Positions 8,198 through 16,264 of a DNA stretch of 64,000 bases are shown here, one piece after another; the stretch's first letter is position 1; each line of letters begins with the position of its first letter. Both the position numbers and the translations under genes were made by a program. Origin of the DNA: JBBRHQ01 sp963840235 (GTDB lineage Bacteria > Actinomycetota > Thermoleophilia > Solirubrobacterales > 70-9); the NCBI GenBank assembly GCA_963840235.1, contig CAWIYC010000008.1, forward strand, positions 62,001 to 126,000, in the 5' to 3' direction. The notes below the pieces were generated by a model. That model was given only the letters and a program-made list of their open reading frames with translations. It ran no database searches and was not told where the DNA came from.

Positions 8198-9379
8198 TTG
8201 GCCCGCAACGAGGGCTCCCGGCGCAAGCCGGCGGCAACAGCGATAACGGCAATTGCGGTCATGGCCCTGACGGGCCTCGGCGGCGTCGCCTCGGCGGCAA
8301 CCGTGTCAGGCGGCGGCGGCGCGGTCGCCCCCAGCGCCCCGTCGATCCGAGACGTCATCTGCGTCACCGACTGCGTCGGGCTGCGCCAGCCGACCGCCGG
8401 TGGCCTCGTCCAGGTCAGCGGCGCCAACCTGGGACGGGTGACGAAGATGACCTTCGCCGGCCGCAAGGGCAGGGTGATCGCCGAGATAATCTCCTCGACT
8501 GCCGGCACGGCCGAGGCCCGGGTCCCCGCCGGCGCCATGAACGGCAAGGTCCGGGTCAAGGACAATTTCGGCAATGCCTCCGGGCTCTCCGCCGCCGAAC
8601 TCGACATCCGGCCGAAGAGCGAGCTCGGCAGCGCCGGGGACCTCGAGATCGCGGAGGCCGAGACGAGCCCGCGGACCGCGTACTTCTTCGGCACGCGCTA
8701 CCCCCGCCTCAAATACGTCATCCGCAGCAACAAGCGGCTCAACGACCTCCGCATCGACGTCGTCGGCAATGGCGGCTCGATCGTGCGCAGCTACTTCCGC
8801 GACGGCGTCCAGGCCAACTCCACCCAGCAGATCCGCTGGAACGGCAAGACCTCATCCGGCAAGCCGGCGGCCAACGGCAGCTACGCCTTCCGCATCCGCT
8901 CCCAGAGCGGCGCCCGCGCCGCCCGCGCCGCCGGCGCCTCCTCGGTGACCGGCTTCAAGCTCTACGGCTACATCTTCCCCGTCCGTGGCCACCACCAGTA
9001 CTGGGATGGAATCGGCGCTCCGCGTTCCGGGCACACCCACCAGGGCCAGGACGTCGGGGCTGACTGCGGCACCAAGTTGATCGCCGCCAGGGGCGGCCGG
9101 GTCCAGTACGCGGGCTACCAGGGGGCGGCGGGCAACTACATCGTCATCGACGGCAAGGCGACGGGCAAGGACTTCGTCTACATGCACATGGTCCGGCCCT
9201 CAACGCTGAACGAGGGCCAGGTCGTCCGCACCGGTCAGAAGGTCGGCAACGTCGGCCAGACCGGAGACGCGACCGGTTGCCACCTGCACTTCGAGATCTG
9301 GTCGGCCCCCGGCTGGTACGAGGGCGGCCAATTCCTCGACCCGGCGCCGCCGCTGAAGAAGTGGGATCGCTACAGCTGA
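8198..9379 (+). CDS. secreted M23 (LytM-type) peptidase with Ig-like domains
   Basis: A 393-aa exported protein. The TTG at 8198 has an AGAGAGGC Shine-Dalgarno 9 bp upstream and gives a Lys/Arg-rich N-terminus and hydrophobic signal peptide ending near SAA. Next comes an IPT/TIG-like domain (PTAGGLVQVSGANLG), a FlgD-like Ig domain (QIRWNGKTSSGKPAANGSY), then a C-terminal M23 domain with HTHQGQD and HLHFE zinc ligands. It probably cleaves peptidoglycan cross-links outside the cell. It is preceded by a c-di-AMP riboswitch, linking its expression to cell-envelope/osmotic signalling. Confidence 0.9.
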   Translation: MARNEGSRRKPAATAITAIAVMALTGLGGVASAATVSGGGGAVAPSAPSIRDVICVTDCVGLRQPTAGGLVQVSGANLGRVTKMTFAGRKGRVIAEIISSTAGTAEARVPAGAMNGKVRVKDNFGNASGLSAAELDIRPKSELGSAGDLEIAEAETSPRTAYFFGTRYPRLKYVIRSNKRLNDLRIDVVGNGGSIVRSYFRDGVQANSTQQIRWNGKTSSGKPAANGSYAFRIRSQSGARAARAAGASSVTGFKLYGYIFPVRGHHQYWDGIGAPRSGHTHQGQDVGADCGTKLIAARGGRVQYAGYQGAAGNYIVIDGKATGKDFVYMHMVRPSTLNEGQVVRTGQKVGNVGQTGDATGCHLHFEIWSAPGWYEGGQFLDPAPPLKKWDRYS

Positions 9380-9392
9380 GCGCTCCCGCTGG

Positions 9393-9415
9393 CCGAACTT
9401 CACCTTAAGGTTCGG
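9393..9415 (+). terminator. weak hairpin after the M23 gene
   Basis: CCGAAC at 9393-9398 and GTTCGG at 9410-9415 form a 6-bp stem 13 bp after the stop codon; only a short pyrimidine run (TTCTC) follows. It may help end the M23 transcript, but it is not a convincing intrinsic terminator. Confidence 0.3.
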
Positions 9416-9468
9416 TTCTCGGACCCAAAGATGCGTTCGGCCGGCTCGGGGTCCTGCTTCGATTCGAT

Positions 9469-9487
9469 GGGAATGACTCTCATTACT
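9469..9487 (+). promoter_or_regulatory. Zur/Fur-type operator
   Basis: A perfect inverted repeat AATGA-CTC-TCATT occupies 9472-9484, matching the core of actinobacterial Zur boxes (TGA-AATGA-N3-TCATT-type). It lies immediately before the Fur-family regulator gene and the downstream ZIP metal-transporter gene, which supports autoregulation by zinc. Confidence 0.68.
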
Positions 9488-9501
9488 GATAGGCTCCCCT
9501 C

Positions 9502-9966
9502 ATCGCCGCGCCGCCCTCCTCCGCCAGCGCCACCCGCAGCCAGCCCGACTGGGGCGAGCATGCGCTGCGAGCGCTGAGTGAGGCCGGCTACCGCAGCGGG
9601 GGCGCGAGGCGCCGGGTGGTGGACCTTCTCGCCGGCGAGGGCTGCGCGGTGACCGCGCTGGAGATCGACCGGCGCCTCGAGCGTGTCGGCCGCGCCAGCG
9701 TCTACAGGGCGCTGGAGCAGCTCGAGGAGCTGCGCCTGGTCCAGAGGGTGGACCTCGGCACCGAATCGGCCGGCTACGAGCGAGTCGATCCCGGCGGGGG
9801 GCACCATCACCACCTCCTCTGCGAGCGCTGCGGCACCGTCGCGCCGTTCACGGACGAGGGCCTCGAAGGCGCAATCGAGTCGATCAGCCGGGCCTCCGAC
9901 TTCGAGGTCTCCGCACACGAGGTGGTCCTCCGCGGCGAGTGCCGCGAATGCGCGTCGGAGTCCTGA
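9502..9966 (+). CDS. Fur-family metalloregulator, probably Zur; start uncertain
   Basis: A Fur-fold repressor: the winged helix contains GYRSGGARRRVVDLL and GRASVYRALEQLEELRLVQRV, followed by the metal-binding HHHHLLCERCG and a C-terminal CREC that make the structural zinc site. The ZIP transporter downstream and the AATGA-N3-TCATT box upstream point to zinc. The conserved N-terminus (W-G-E-H-A-L) begins at about 9550, yet the frame has no ATG, GTG or TTG between the stop at 9490-9492 and the GTG at 9616. I place the start at ATC 9502, which follows GATAGG by 8 bp, only as a best guess; about 154 aa results. Confidence 0.78.
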   Translation: MAAPPSSASATRSQPDWGEHALRALSEAGYRSGGARRRVVDLLAGEGCAVTALEIDRRLERVGRASVYRALEQLEELRLVQRVDLGTESAGYERVDPGGGHHHHLLCERCGTVAPFTDEGLEGAIESISRASDFEVSAHEVVLRGECRECASES

Positions 9967-9979
9967 GAGGGTCGCGGCG

Positions 9980-10699
9980 GTGACCTGGATCGCGATCCCA
10001 CTGGCGGGCCTGACGGTGCTGGCGACCCTCGCCGGAGGAGCCGTGGCGCTGCGCCTGCATCACTCGCTGCCGACGGTTATTGCCCTCACCGGCGGGGTCG
10101 TCGTCGCAGTGGCGCTGTTCGACGTCCTCCCTGAGGGCATCGACCTGATCGACGACACGAACAGGGCGACGACGCTTGTGGCTGTCGGCTTCCTCGCCTT
10201 CTTCTTCGCTGAGAGGGCGCTGACACTCCATCACCGCGACAACCCCTCCGAGGCACAGGCACACAGCCACGTCGGCGTCTTCGGCGCGCTCGGGCTCTCC
10301 ATTCACAGCTTCATAGATGGCCTCGGGATCGGCCTGGCGTTCGGGGTCGACACCGCCACCGGATTCCTCGTGTTCGTCGCAGTCATCAGTCACGACTTCG
10401 CCGACGGGCTCAACACTGTCAGCTTCGTCCTCAGCCAGTCGGGCGACCAGCGCCAGGCGCGGCGATGGCTTCGGATCGACGCCATCGCACCGCTGATCGG
10501 CGCCATCGTCGGCACCTTGGTGACCGTCTCTGACGCGACCCTCGGCTACATCCTCTGCCTCTACTCCGGCTTTTTCCTCTACATGGGGGCGACGGACCTG
10601 CTGCCCGAGGCCCACGCACATGCCTCCTGGGGCCGGGTCGCGCTGACGGCCTCCGGCTTCGCCGGCATCTTCGCGGTCACCCGGATCGCCGGCGTCTGA
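9980..10699 (+). CDS. ZIP-family metal transporter
   Basis: A 239-aa membrane protein with about seven hydrophobic segments. The family signatures HSFIDGLGIGLAF (TM4) and VISHDFADGLNTV (TM5) supply the metal-binding His/Asp residues. It most likely imports zinc or another divalent metal across the cytoplasmic membrane. The GTG at 9980 was chosen because it has GAGAGG 9 bp upstream and begins directly at the first membrane helix. It lies 13 bp after the Fur-like gene and is probably co-transcribed from the Zur-box promoter. Confidence 0.88.
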   Translation: MTWIAIPLAGLTVLATLAGGAVALRLHHSLPTVIALTGGVVVAVALFDVLPEGIDLIDDTNRATTLVAVGFLAFFFAERALTLHHRDNPSEAQAHSHVGVFGALGLSIHSFIDGLGIGLAFGVDTATGFLVFVAVISHDFADGLNTVSFVLSQSGDQRQARRWLRIDAIAPLIGAIVGTLVTVSDATLGYILCLYSGFFLYMGATDLLPEAHAHASWGRVALTASGFAGIFAVTRIAGV

Positions 10700-10732
10700 T
10701 CCGCGACCCCCAGCTGGGGCCGGGGCGGGCGC

Positions 10733-12370
10733 TCACTCCCACTCGATCGTCGCCGGGGGCTTCGATGAGATATCGAGCGCGACCCGGTTTACCTCGGCGA
10801 TCTCGTTGATGATCCGGCCCGAGACGCGCTCGAGCAGGTCGTAGGGGAGGCGGGCCCAGTCGGCGGTCATCGCGTCGTCGGAGGTGACGGCGCGGATCAC
10901 TATCGGGTAGGCGTAGGTGCGGCCGTCGCCCTGGACGCCGACCGAGCGCACCACCGGCAGGACGCAGAAGGATTGCCAAAGCTCGCGATAGAGCCCCGCG
11001 GCCCGCACCTCCTCTTGCAGGATCGCGTCGGCCGCGCGCAGGATCTCCAGCCGCTCGCGGTTGACCTCGCCGCCGACGATCCTGATCGCCAGCCCGGGCC
11101 CCGGGAACGGCTGGCGCCAGACCATCCGGTCGGGTAGGCCGAGCTCGGCCCCGACCGCGCGGACCTCGTCCTTGAACAGCATCCGCAGCGGCTCGACCAG
11201 GTCGAAGGCGAACTCCTCGGGTAGGCCGCCGACGTTGTGGTGGGACTTGATCGTGTCGGTGCCGGTGCCACCACCGGACTCGATCACATCGGAGTAGAGG
11301 GTTCCCTGGACGAGGAAGCCGACGTCATCGAGCTTGCCGGCCTCCTCCTCGAAGACGCGGATGAACTCCTCGCCGATGATCTTTCGCTTCTGCTCGGGGT
11401 CGTCGACCCCGGAGAGGCGCGCGAGGAAGCGCTCCTCGGCCTCGACGTGCACCAGCGGGATCCCGAAGCGGCTGAAGGCCTCGACCACCTGCTCGGCCTC
11501 GTTCTGGCGCATCAGCCCGTGATCGACGAAGACGCAGGTCAGCCTCTCCCCCACCGCCCGGTGAACGAGCAGCGCCGCGACAGAGGAGTCGACCCCACCG
11601 GAGAGGCCGCAGATCACCCGGCCCTCGCCCACCTGGGAGCGGATCGCCTCGATCTGCTCGGTGATCACCGAGGCCGGCGACCACTCCTCCCTGCAGCCGG
11701 CGACGTCACGCAGGAAGCGGGTGAGGATCTCGGTCCCGTAGGGAGTGTGGACGACCTCGGGGTGGAACTGGATCCCGTAGAGGCCGCGATCGGGCGCCTC
11801 GCAGGCCGCGACCGGGGAGCCGGGGCTCGAGGCGAGCGCAGTGAAGCCCTGCGGCGGCTCGAAGACCGAGTCGCGGTGGCTCATCCAGCAGTGCTGCTCG
11901 GCCGGCAGGCCCGCCAGCAGCGTGCCGCCGTCGTCGAGCAAGAGCAGCTCGGTGCGGCCGAACTCGCCGGCCTCGGCCGCCTCGACCCTGCCGCCGAGGG
12001 CGGCGACCATCGCCTGCATCCCGTAACAGATGCCGAGCACGGGGATCCCCAGCTCCAGCAGCTCCGTCGGGAACCTCGGCGCCCCCGGTTCATAGACCGA
12101 CGCCGGACCGCCCGACAGCACCAGCCCGCGCGGGCGCCGGCGCTCGATCTCGGCCACCGGCAAGGTCGAGGGCAGCAGCTCGGCGAAGACCCCGCACTCG
12201 CGGATCCGCCGGGCGATCAGTTGCGAGTACTGCCCGCCGAAGTCGAGCACGAGCACCTCCTCATGCGCCGGGACCTCCTCGGACCCCGGGGCGCCCACCC
12301 CCGCCGCCTTCTCGACGGAGATCTCGGGCGCGTGATCGCGCACCCCGGCCCCCGGGGACGCCTCAGTCAT
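10733..12370 (-). CDS. guaA: GMP synthase (glutamine-hydrolysing)
   Basis: A 545-aa enzyme converting XMP to GMP. The class-I glutamine amidotransferase domain (about residues 38-230) has LDFGGQYSQLIARRIRE, the nucleophile motif GICYGMQAM and the FHPEVVHTPYG histidine/glutamate. The ATP-pyrophosphatase domain starts with the P-loop GLSGGVDSSVAALL. The C-terminal dimerisation domain ends DISSKPPATIEWE. The first about 36 residues are a poorly conserved extension. The ATG overlaps the end of guaB3 by 8 bp, so the two are translationally coupled. Confidence 0.97.
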   Translation of the reverse strand: MTEASPGAGVRDHAPEISVEKAAGVGAPGSEEVPAHEEVLVLDFGGQYSQLIARRIRECGVFAELLPSTLPVAEIERRRPRGLVLSGGPASVYEPGAPRFPTELLELGIPVLGICYGMQAMVAALGGRVEAAEAGEFGRTELLLLDDGGTLLAGLPAEQHCWMSHRDSVFEPPQGFTALASSPGSPVAACEAPDRGLYGIQFHPEVVHTPYGTEILTRFLRDVAGCREEWSPASVITEQIEAIRSQVGEGRVICGLSGGVDSSVAALLVHRAVGERLTCVFVDHGLMRQNEAEQVVEAFSRFGIPLVHVEAEERFLARLSGVDDPEQKRKIIGEEFIRVFEEEAGKLDDVGFLVQGTLYSDVIESGGGTGTDTIKSHHNVGGLPEEFAFDLVEPLRMLFKDEVRAVGAELGLPDRMVWRQPFPGPGLAIRIVGGEVNRERLEILRAADAILQEEVRAAGLYRELWQSFCVLPVVRSVGVQGDGRTYAYPIVIRAVTSDDAMTADWARLPYDLLERVSGRIINEIAEVNRVALDISSKPPATIEWE

Positions 12371-13568
12371 CGCTGACGGCGACCCCCGCGCTGACGGCCG
12401 CCCGGCCGTTGGATCCCATTCCGACCGACTGCTCCTGCTGCAACTTCTTGCCCTCGCTCTGGAGCGCCGGAGCGACCATCACCTCGGCCCTCTGGAAGGA
12501 GCGGATGTCCTCGTAGCCGCAGGTGGCCATCGAGGTCCGCAACGCCCCCATCAGATTGAAGGTGCCGTCGTTCTCCTGCGCCGGCCCGAGCAGGATCTCC
12601 TCCATCGTCCCGTCCTGAGTGGTGGAGACCCGGGTCCCCCGCGGCAGCGAGGGATGGAAGGTCGCCATCCCCCAGTGGAACCCGCGGCCCGGCGCCTCCT
12701 TGGACCGGGCCAGCGGCGAGCCGACCATGACCGCGTCGGCGCCGCAGGCAATCGCCTTGGAGACGTCGCCCCCGGTGCGCATGCCGCCGTCGGCGACGAC
12801 GTTCACGTACTCCCCCGTCTCCAGCATGTGCTGGGAGCGGGCGGCGGCGACGTCGGCGATCGCGGTCGCCTGGGGAACGCCGATCCCGAGCACGCCACGG
12901 GTGGTGCAGGCGGCGCCGGGTCCAACCCCGACGAGGACGCCGACGGCACCGGTCCGCATCAGGTGCAGGCCGGTCGAGTAGGAAGCGCAGCCGCCGACCA
13001 CGGTCGGGACCGGGACCTCGGCGATGAACTCCTTCAGGTTGAGCGGCTCGACGCTGGTCGAGACGTGCTCGGCCGAGATCACGGTGCCCTGGATCACGAG
13101 GATGTCGATCCCGGCCTCAACCGCGGTCTCGTAGAAGTCGCGCACCCGCTGCGGGGTCAGTGAGCCGCAGGCGACCGCCCCCTGCTCCTTGATCGCGGCG
13201 ATCCGCTGCCCCACCAGTTCCGCCTTGACCGGCTCGAGGTAGATCTCCTGCATCATCTGGGTCGCCTGGTGCTTGGGGGCGGCGGCGATCTTCTCCAGCT
13301 GCTCCTCGGCGTTTTCGAACCTGGTCCAGATGCCCTCGAGGTTGAGCACCCCGAGGCCACCGAGTTTGTTGACGAGGATCGCCGTCTCCGGGCTGACCAC
13401 ACCGTCCATGGCCGAGGCCATCAGCGGAAGCTCAAACCGGTAGGGGCCCAGGGTCCAGCTGACGTCTATGTCGTCGGGGTCGCGGGTGCGGCGCGAGGGA
13501 ACGATCGCGATGTCGTCGAACCCGTAGGCGCGCCTACCCTTCTTGCCTCGACCGATATCGATCTCCAT
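12363..13568 (-). CDS. guaB3: GuaB3-type IMP dehydrogenase family protein
   Basis: A 401-aa TIM-barrel protein of the IMPDH/GMP reductase family. It has RRAYGFDDIAIVPSRRTRD at the N-terminus and the catalytic loop GPGAACTTRGVLGIG with the nucleophilic cysteine. It lacks the two CBS domains of canonical GuaB and has the length of the GuaB3 subfamily common in actinobacteria, whose reaction there is not settled. Coupling to guaA by overlap suggests a role in guanine nucleotide balance. A GGAGG ribosome site lies just before the ATG at 13568. No canonical guaB is in the window. Confidence 0.9.
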   Translation of the reverse strand: MEIDIGRGKKGRRAYGFDDIAIVPSRRTRDPDDIDVSWTLGPYRFELPLMASAMDGVVSPETAILVNKLGGLGVLNLEGIWTRFENAEEQLEKIAAAPKHQATQMMQEIYLEPVKAELVGQRIAAIKEQGAVACGSLTPQRVRDFYETAVEAGIDILVIQGTVISAEHVSTSVEPLNLKEFIAEVPVPTVVGGCASYSTGLHLMRTGAVGVLVGVGPGAACTTRGVLGIGVPQATAIADVAAARSQHMLETGEYVNVVADGGMRTGGDVSKAIACGADAVMVGSPLARSKEAPGRGFHWGMATFHPSLPRGTRVSTTQDGTMEEILLGPAQENDGTFNLMGALRTSMATCGYEDIRSFQRAEVMVAPALQSEGKKLQQEQSVGMGSNGRAAVSAGVAVSDD

Positions 13569-13620
13569 TCAGGTCCTCCGAGGGTGGCGTTGAGGGGGCA
13601 GCGTATGGAGCGCCGCGGAC

Positions 13621-13644
13621 AAGAAAGCCCCGCCATGGCGGGGC
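13621..13644 (-). terminator. intrinsic terminator of the pfkB transcript
   Basis: A near-perfect hairpin of 8-bp arms (GCCCCGCC at 13627-13634 and GGCGGGGC at 13637-13644) is followed on the minus strand by TTTCTT. It lies about 60 bp beyond the 1-phosphofructokinase stop and ahead of guaB3, so it separates the two transcription units. Confidence 0.8.
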
Positions 13645-13704
13645 CAGAATGTTGCTGTTTGCGGCTTTCCGGGGCGAAATTCCACTACCCCACGATAGTA
13701 GCCG

Positions 13705-14664
13705 TCAGCTCACTTCCGCCGGCACCTCGAGCGTCTCGATCTCGACCCCGGGGAGGATCCGCTCGACCTGCTCGCGGTCGATTGTGCCGGCGCCGAAGTG
13801 CTGGGTCGAGTCGGCCCCGCAGGCGACGCCGTAGACGAGGCATTCCGCCGGTGGCCTGCCGTCGTAGCGGGCGGCGACGTAGCCGGCGAGGAATGCGTCC
13901 CCCGAGCCGACCGCGGAGACCGGCTCGAGGGCCTCGGTCGAGACCTCGAAATAGCCGCGCTCCGAGCCCTCGCCGACGACCGCAACGCAACCGTCCGGGC
14001 GGGTGATGATCGCCTCGCCGGCGCCGAGATCAACAAGCTCTGCGAGGCTCGAGGCGACGTCGCCGGCGCCCTCGAACTCGTGGCCCACGAGTTCCTCGGC
14101 CTCGCGCTCGTTCGGGGTCACGACCGATGGCCCCGCGCGCAGCCCGGCGAGCATCGGCTCGCCCTCGGAGTCGAGGATTACGGTGACGCCGCGGCCGCGC
14201 AGGTCCTTGACCAGGCGGGCGTATAGCTCGGGATCGGCGCCGGGGGGCAGGCTGCCTGCGAGCACGCAGACCCTTGCCCCTGTGGCGAGATAGACGAGCC
14301 GCTCCTGGAAGGCCTCGATCTCCGCCGCGCTCACCTCCGGGCCGCGTTCGTTGATCTCGGTCTGCTCGCCCGAGGTCGGGTCGATCACAGCCAGGTTGAT
14401 CCGCGTCTCGGCGGCGATCCTGGTGAAGTCGGTGAGCACCGACTCCTCGGCCAGCTGCTCGAGCACCCGGGCGCCGGTCGGGCCGCCGGCGAGCCCGGTG
14501 GCAATCACCGGCCGCCCGAGGAGACCGAGGGCGCGCGAGACGTTCACCCCCTTGCCGCCGGCCACCGTCCGGCTCTCGACCGCCCGGTGGCGATGGCCCT
14601 GGTGGAAGTTCGGGACCGCGACGGTGCGGTCGAGCGCAGCGTTGAGTGTGACTGTGAGGATCAC
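13705..14664 (-). CDS. 1-phosphofructokinase (PfkB family)
   Basis: A 319-aa sugar kinase of the PfkB/ribokinase fold. The first signature region reads RTVAGGKGVNVSRALGLLG and the second is AVGSGDAFLAGYVAARYDG with the catalytic Asp. The N-terminus ILTVTLNAALDRTV is typical of fructose-1-phosphate / tagatose-6-phosphate kinases (FruK/LacC). GTG 14664 overlaps the stop of the upstream carboxypeptidase gene as GTGA; a frame extension by ten residues has no conserved content. There is no PTS gene nearby, so the exact sugar phosphate is not proven. Confidence 0.87.
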   Translation of the reverse strand: MILTVTLNAALDRTVAVPNFHQGHRHRAVESRTVAGGKGVNVSRALGLLGRPVIATGLAGGPTGARVLEQLAEESVLTDFTRIAAETRINLAVIDPTSGEQTEINERGPEVSAAEIEAFQERLVYLATGARVCVLAGSLPPGADPELYARLVKDLRGRGVTVILDSEGEPMLAGLRAGPSVVTPNEREAEELVGHEFEGAGDVASSLAELVDLGAGEAIITRPDGCVAVVGEGSERGYFEVSTEALEPVSAVGSGDAFLAGYVAARYDGRPPAECLVYGVACGADSTQHFGAGTIDREQVERILPGVEIETLEVPAEVS

Positions 14665-15890
14665 TTGGCTTGGCGCCGTCGGCGGAGCAGCCACACGAGC
14701 GACACCGCGCCAATCAGTATCACGAACGCGCCCGCGGCGAGCGAGATCGGATGCTCGGAGAGGAAGGTTCGCACCCGGTCGAAGGCGCCCGCCCTTGGGA
14801 TTGAGCGCGAGGCCCGTAACGGCACCCGGGCCGAGGGGCGGCCGTCAACGAGGACGGTCGCCGTGCCCAGCCTGGCGCCCCGCCGGATCGGACCCTCAAC
14901 CTGCGACGGCGCCCGAACCTCGACGCTGATCCGCTGCCCGCTACGGAGCCCAACGGCAACCGCGCGGGCCGCCAGCAACGGCAACTCGCCGCCCGAATAG
15001 CGGATCGGGGGACTCGCCACCTCCTCCCCCGCGCTAAGGGGCCGGCGGCGCTGGTAGCGGGAGAAGCCGTAGTCGAGCAGCTCGATGGTGTCAGCGTCGC
15101 GCTCGCTCTCGCTCGGCGCCCCGAGCACGGCCGAGATCAACTCGACCCCGCGGCGACGGCCCGAGCCGACGAGAACGTAGCCGGCCCCGAGCGTGTGTCC
15201 GGTCTTGACCCCGTTGGCCCAGCCGACCCGCAGCAGCAGCGTGTTGCGGGTGTAGATCGTCTCCTTCGGGCGCAGGCTTCTGAGCACGGCGCTGCGCGAG
15301 GCCGCGATGCGGGCGAACACCGGGGTCTCGAGCAGCCGCCGGCTCAGGGCCAGCAGGTCGCGGGCGCTGGAGTAGTTGCCCGGCTCGTCGAGCCCGATCG
15401 GGTTGGCGTAGTGGGTATCGGCGAGGCCGAGGGCTGCCGCGCGCAGGTTCATCCGGCGGACGAACCGGGCCTCACTGCCGGCGGCCGCCTCGGCCAGGGT
15501 GAGGGCGGCGTCGTTGCCGCTGCGCAGAATCAGGCCGTAGAGGAGGTCGCGCACGCTGATCGGCTCCCCGGCGCTGAGGCCGAGCAGGGACTCGCCCGGG
15601 ATCGCCGAGTATGGCGCCGCCCTGACCCGCTTCCCCAGCGGAAGCTCCCCCAGCGCCAGGTACGCGGTCATCAGCTTCGTCGTGCTGGCAATCGGGAGTT
15701 GCTCGGCTGCGGCGTGGGAGGCGACGGTCTCGCCGGTGCGGGCGTCGATCAGGGCCCAGGCCCGGGCCTCGAGCTTGGGCGGGCCCTGGGCGCCCTTTCC
15801 CTTATTCGGCTCGGCACCGGCGGCCCGGACCGGCAGGGCGGCGAGCGCCAGCACCGCCAGCGCCGAAACCCACCGCCGCGAGCGCCTCAG
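14661..15890 (-). CDS. D-alanyl-D-alanine carboxypeptidase (PBP5-like), probable CTG start
   Basis: A penicillin-binding S11 peptidase that trims peptidoglycan stem peptides. The three active-site motifs are seen: STTK (IASTTKLM), SGN (LRSGNDAALT) and KTG (VKTGHTLGAG). The N-terminus is a signal peptide starting RRSRRWVSALAVLALA; the C-terminus has a single membrane anchor followed by RRRRQAK. The only initiator that preserves the whole signal peptide is CTG at 15890, overlapping the stop of the LysM gene as CTGA; the next GTG falls inside the hydrophobic core. That start gives 409 aa. Confidence 0.88.
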   Translation of the reverse strand: MRRSRRWVSALAVLALAALPVRAAGAEPNKGKGAQGPPKLEARAWALIDARTGETVASHAAAEQLPIASTTKLMTAYLALGELPLGKRVRAAPYSAIPGESLLGLSAGEPISVRDLLYGLILRSGNDAALTLAEAAAGSEARFVRRMNLRAAALGLADTHYANPIGLDEPGNYSSARDLLALSRRLLETPVFARIAASRSAVLRSLRPKETIYTRNTLLLRVGWANGVKTGHTLGAGYVLVGSGRRRGVELISAVLGAPSESERDADTIELLDYGFSRYQRRRPLSAGEEVASPPIRYSGGELPLLAARAVAVGLRSGQRISVEVRAPSQVEGPIRRGARLGTATVLVDGRPSARVPLRASRSIPRAGAFDRVRTFLSEHPISLAAGAFVILIGAVSLVWLLRRRRQAK

Positions 15891-16207
15891 CGCAGCTTCA
15901 GCTCCTGGCCGGCGATCAGGATCTGGGGGTCGATGTCGGGGTTGAGCCGTTCGATCTGGGCCAGCGGGACCCCGGTCTTGTGGGCGATCGCGCTCAGCGT
16001 GTCTCCCTCCTCGACCACATAGGTCTTGGGGGTCGGCTTCTTCGGCTTGCCCCCCGTGCCGCCCTTCTGCTGCTTTGTGGGAGCGTTCTTCTTCGAGGAG
16101 CCGTTGTCGCCGGTCGAGGCCGCGACCACGAGCGCGATCGCGACCGCCGCCCCGATCAGGGCGAGGAGGGCGAGCACCCGGGCCGGGGCTTTGCTGCGTT
16201 TCTTCAT
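15887..16207 (-). CDS. membrane-anchored LysM protein
   Basis: A 106-aa protein with a basic N-terminus, one transmembrane segment (about residues 10-30), a Lys/Gly/Pro-rich linker and a single C-terminal LysM domain starting TYVVEEGDTLSAIAHKTG and ending AGQELKLR. LysM binds peptidoglycan N-acetylglucosamine, so this is probably an extracytoplasmic wall-binding protein. It directly precedes, and is coupled to, the D-Ala-D-Ala carboxypeptidase gene, and may help place that enzyme. Confidence 0.85.
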   Translation of the reverse strand: MKKRSKAPARVLALLALIGAAVAIALVVAASTGDNGSSKKNAPTKQQKGGTGGKPKKPTPKTYVVEEGDTLSAIAHKTGVPLAQIERLNPDIDPQILIAGQELKLR

Positions 16208-16264
16208 CGATTGGGGCGGCTCGGCGAATGGGAGCGGCTGATGGTATAGACGCCGGAGATCCGA

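Noticed and set aside
10707..10719. CCCCCAGCTGGGG palindrome between convergent ZIP and guaA genes
   Set aside because: The stem is only 4-5 bp and no T-run follows, so I do not call it a terminator.
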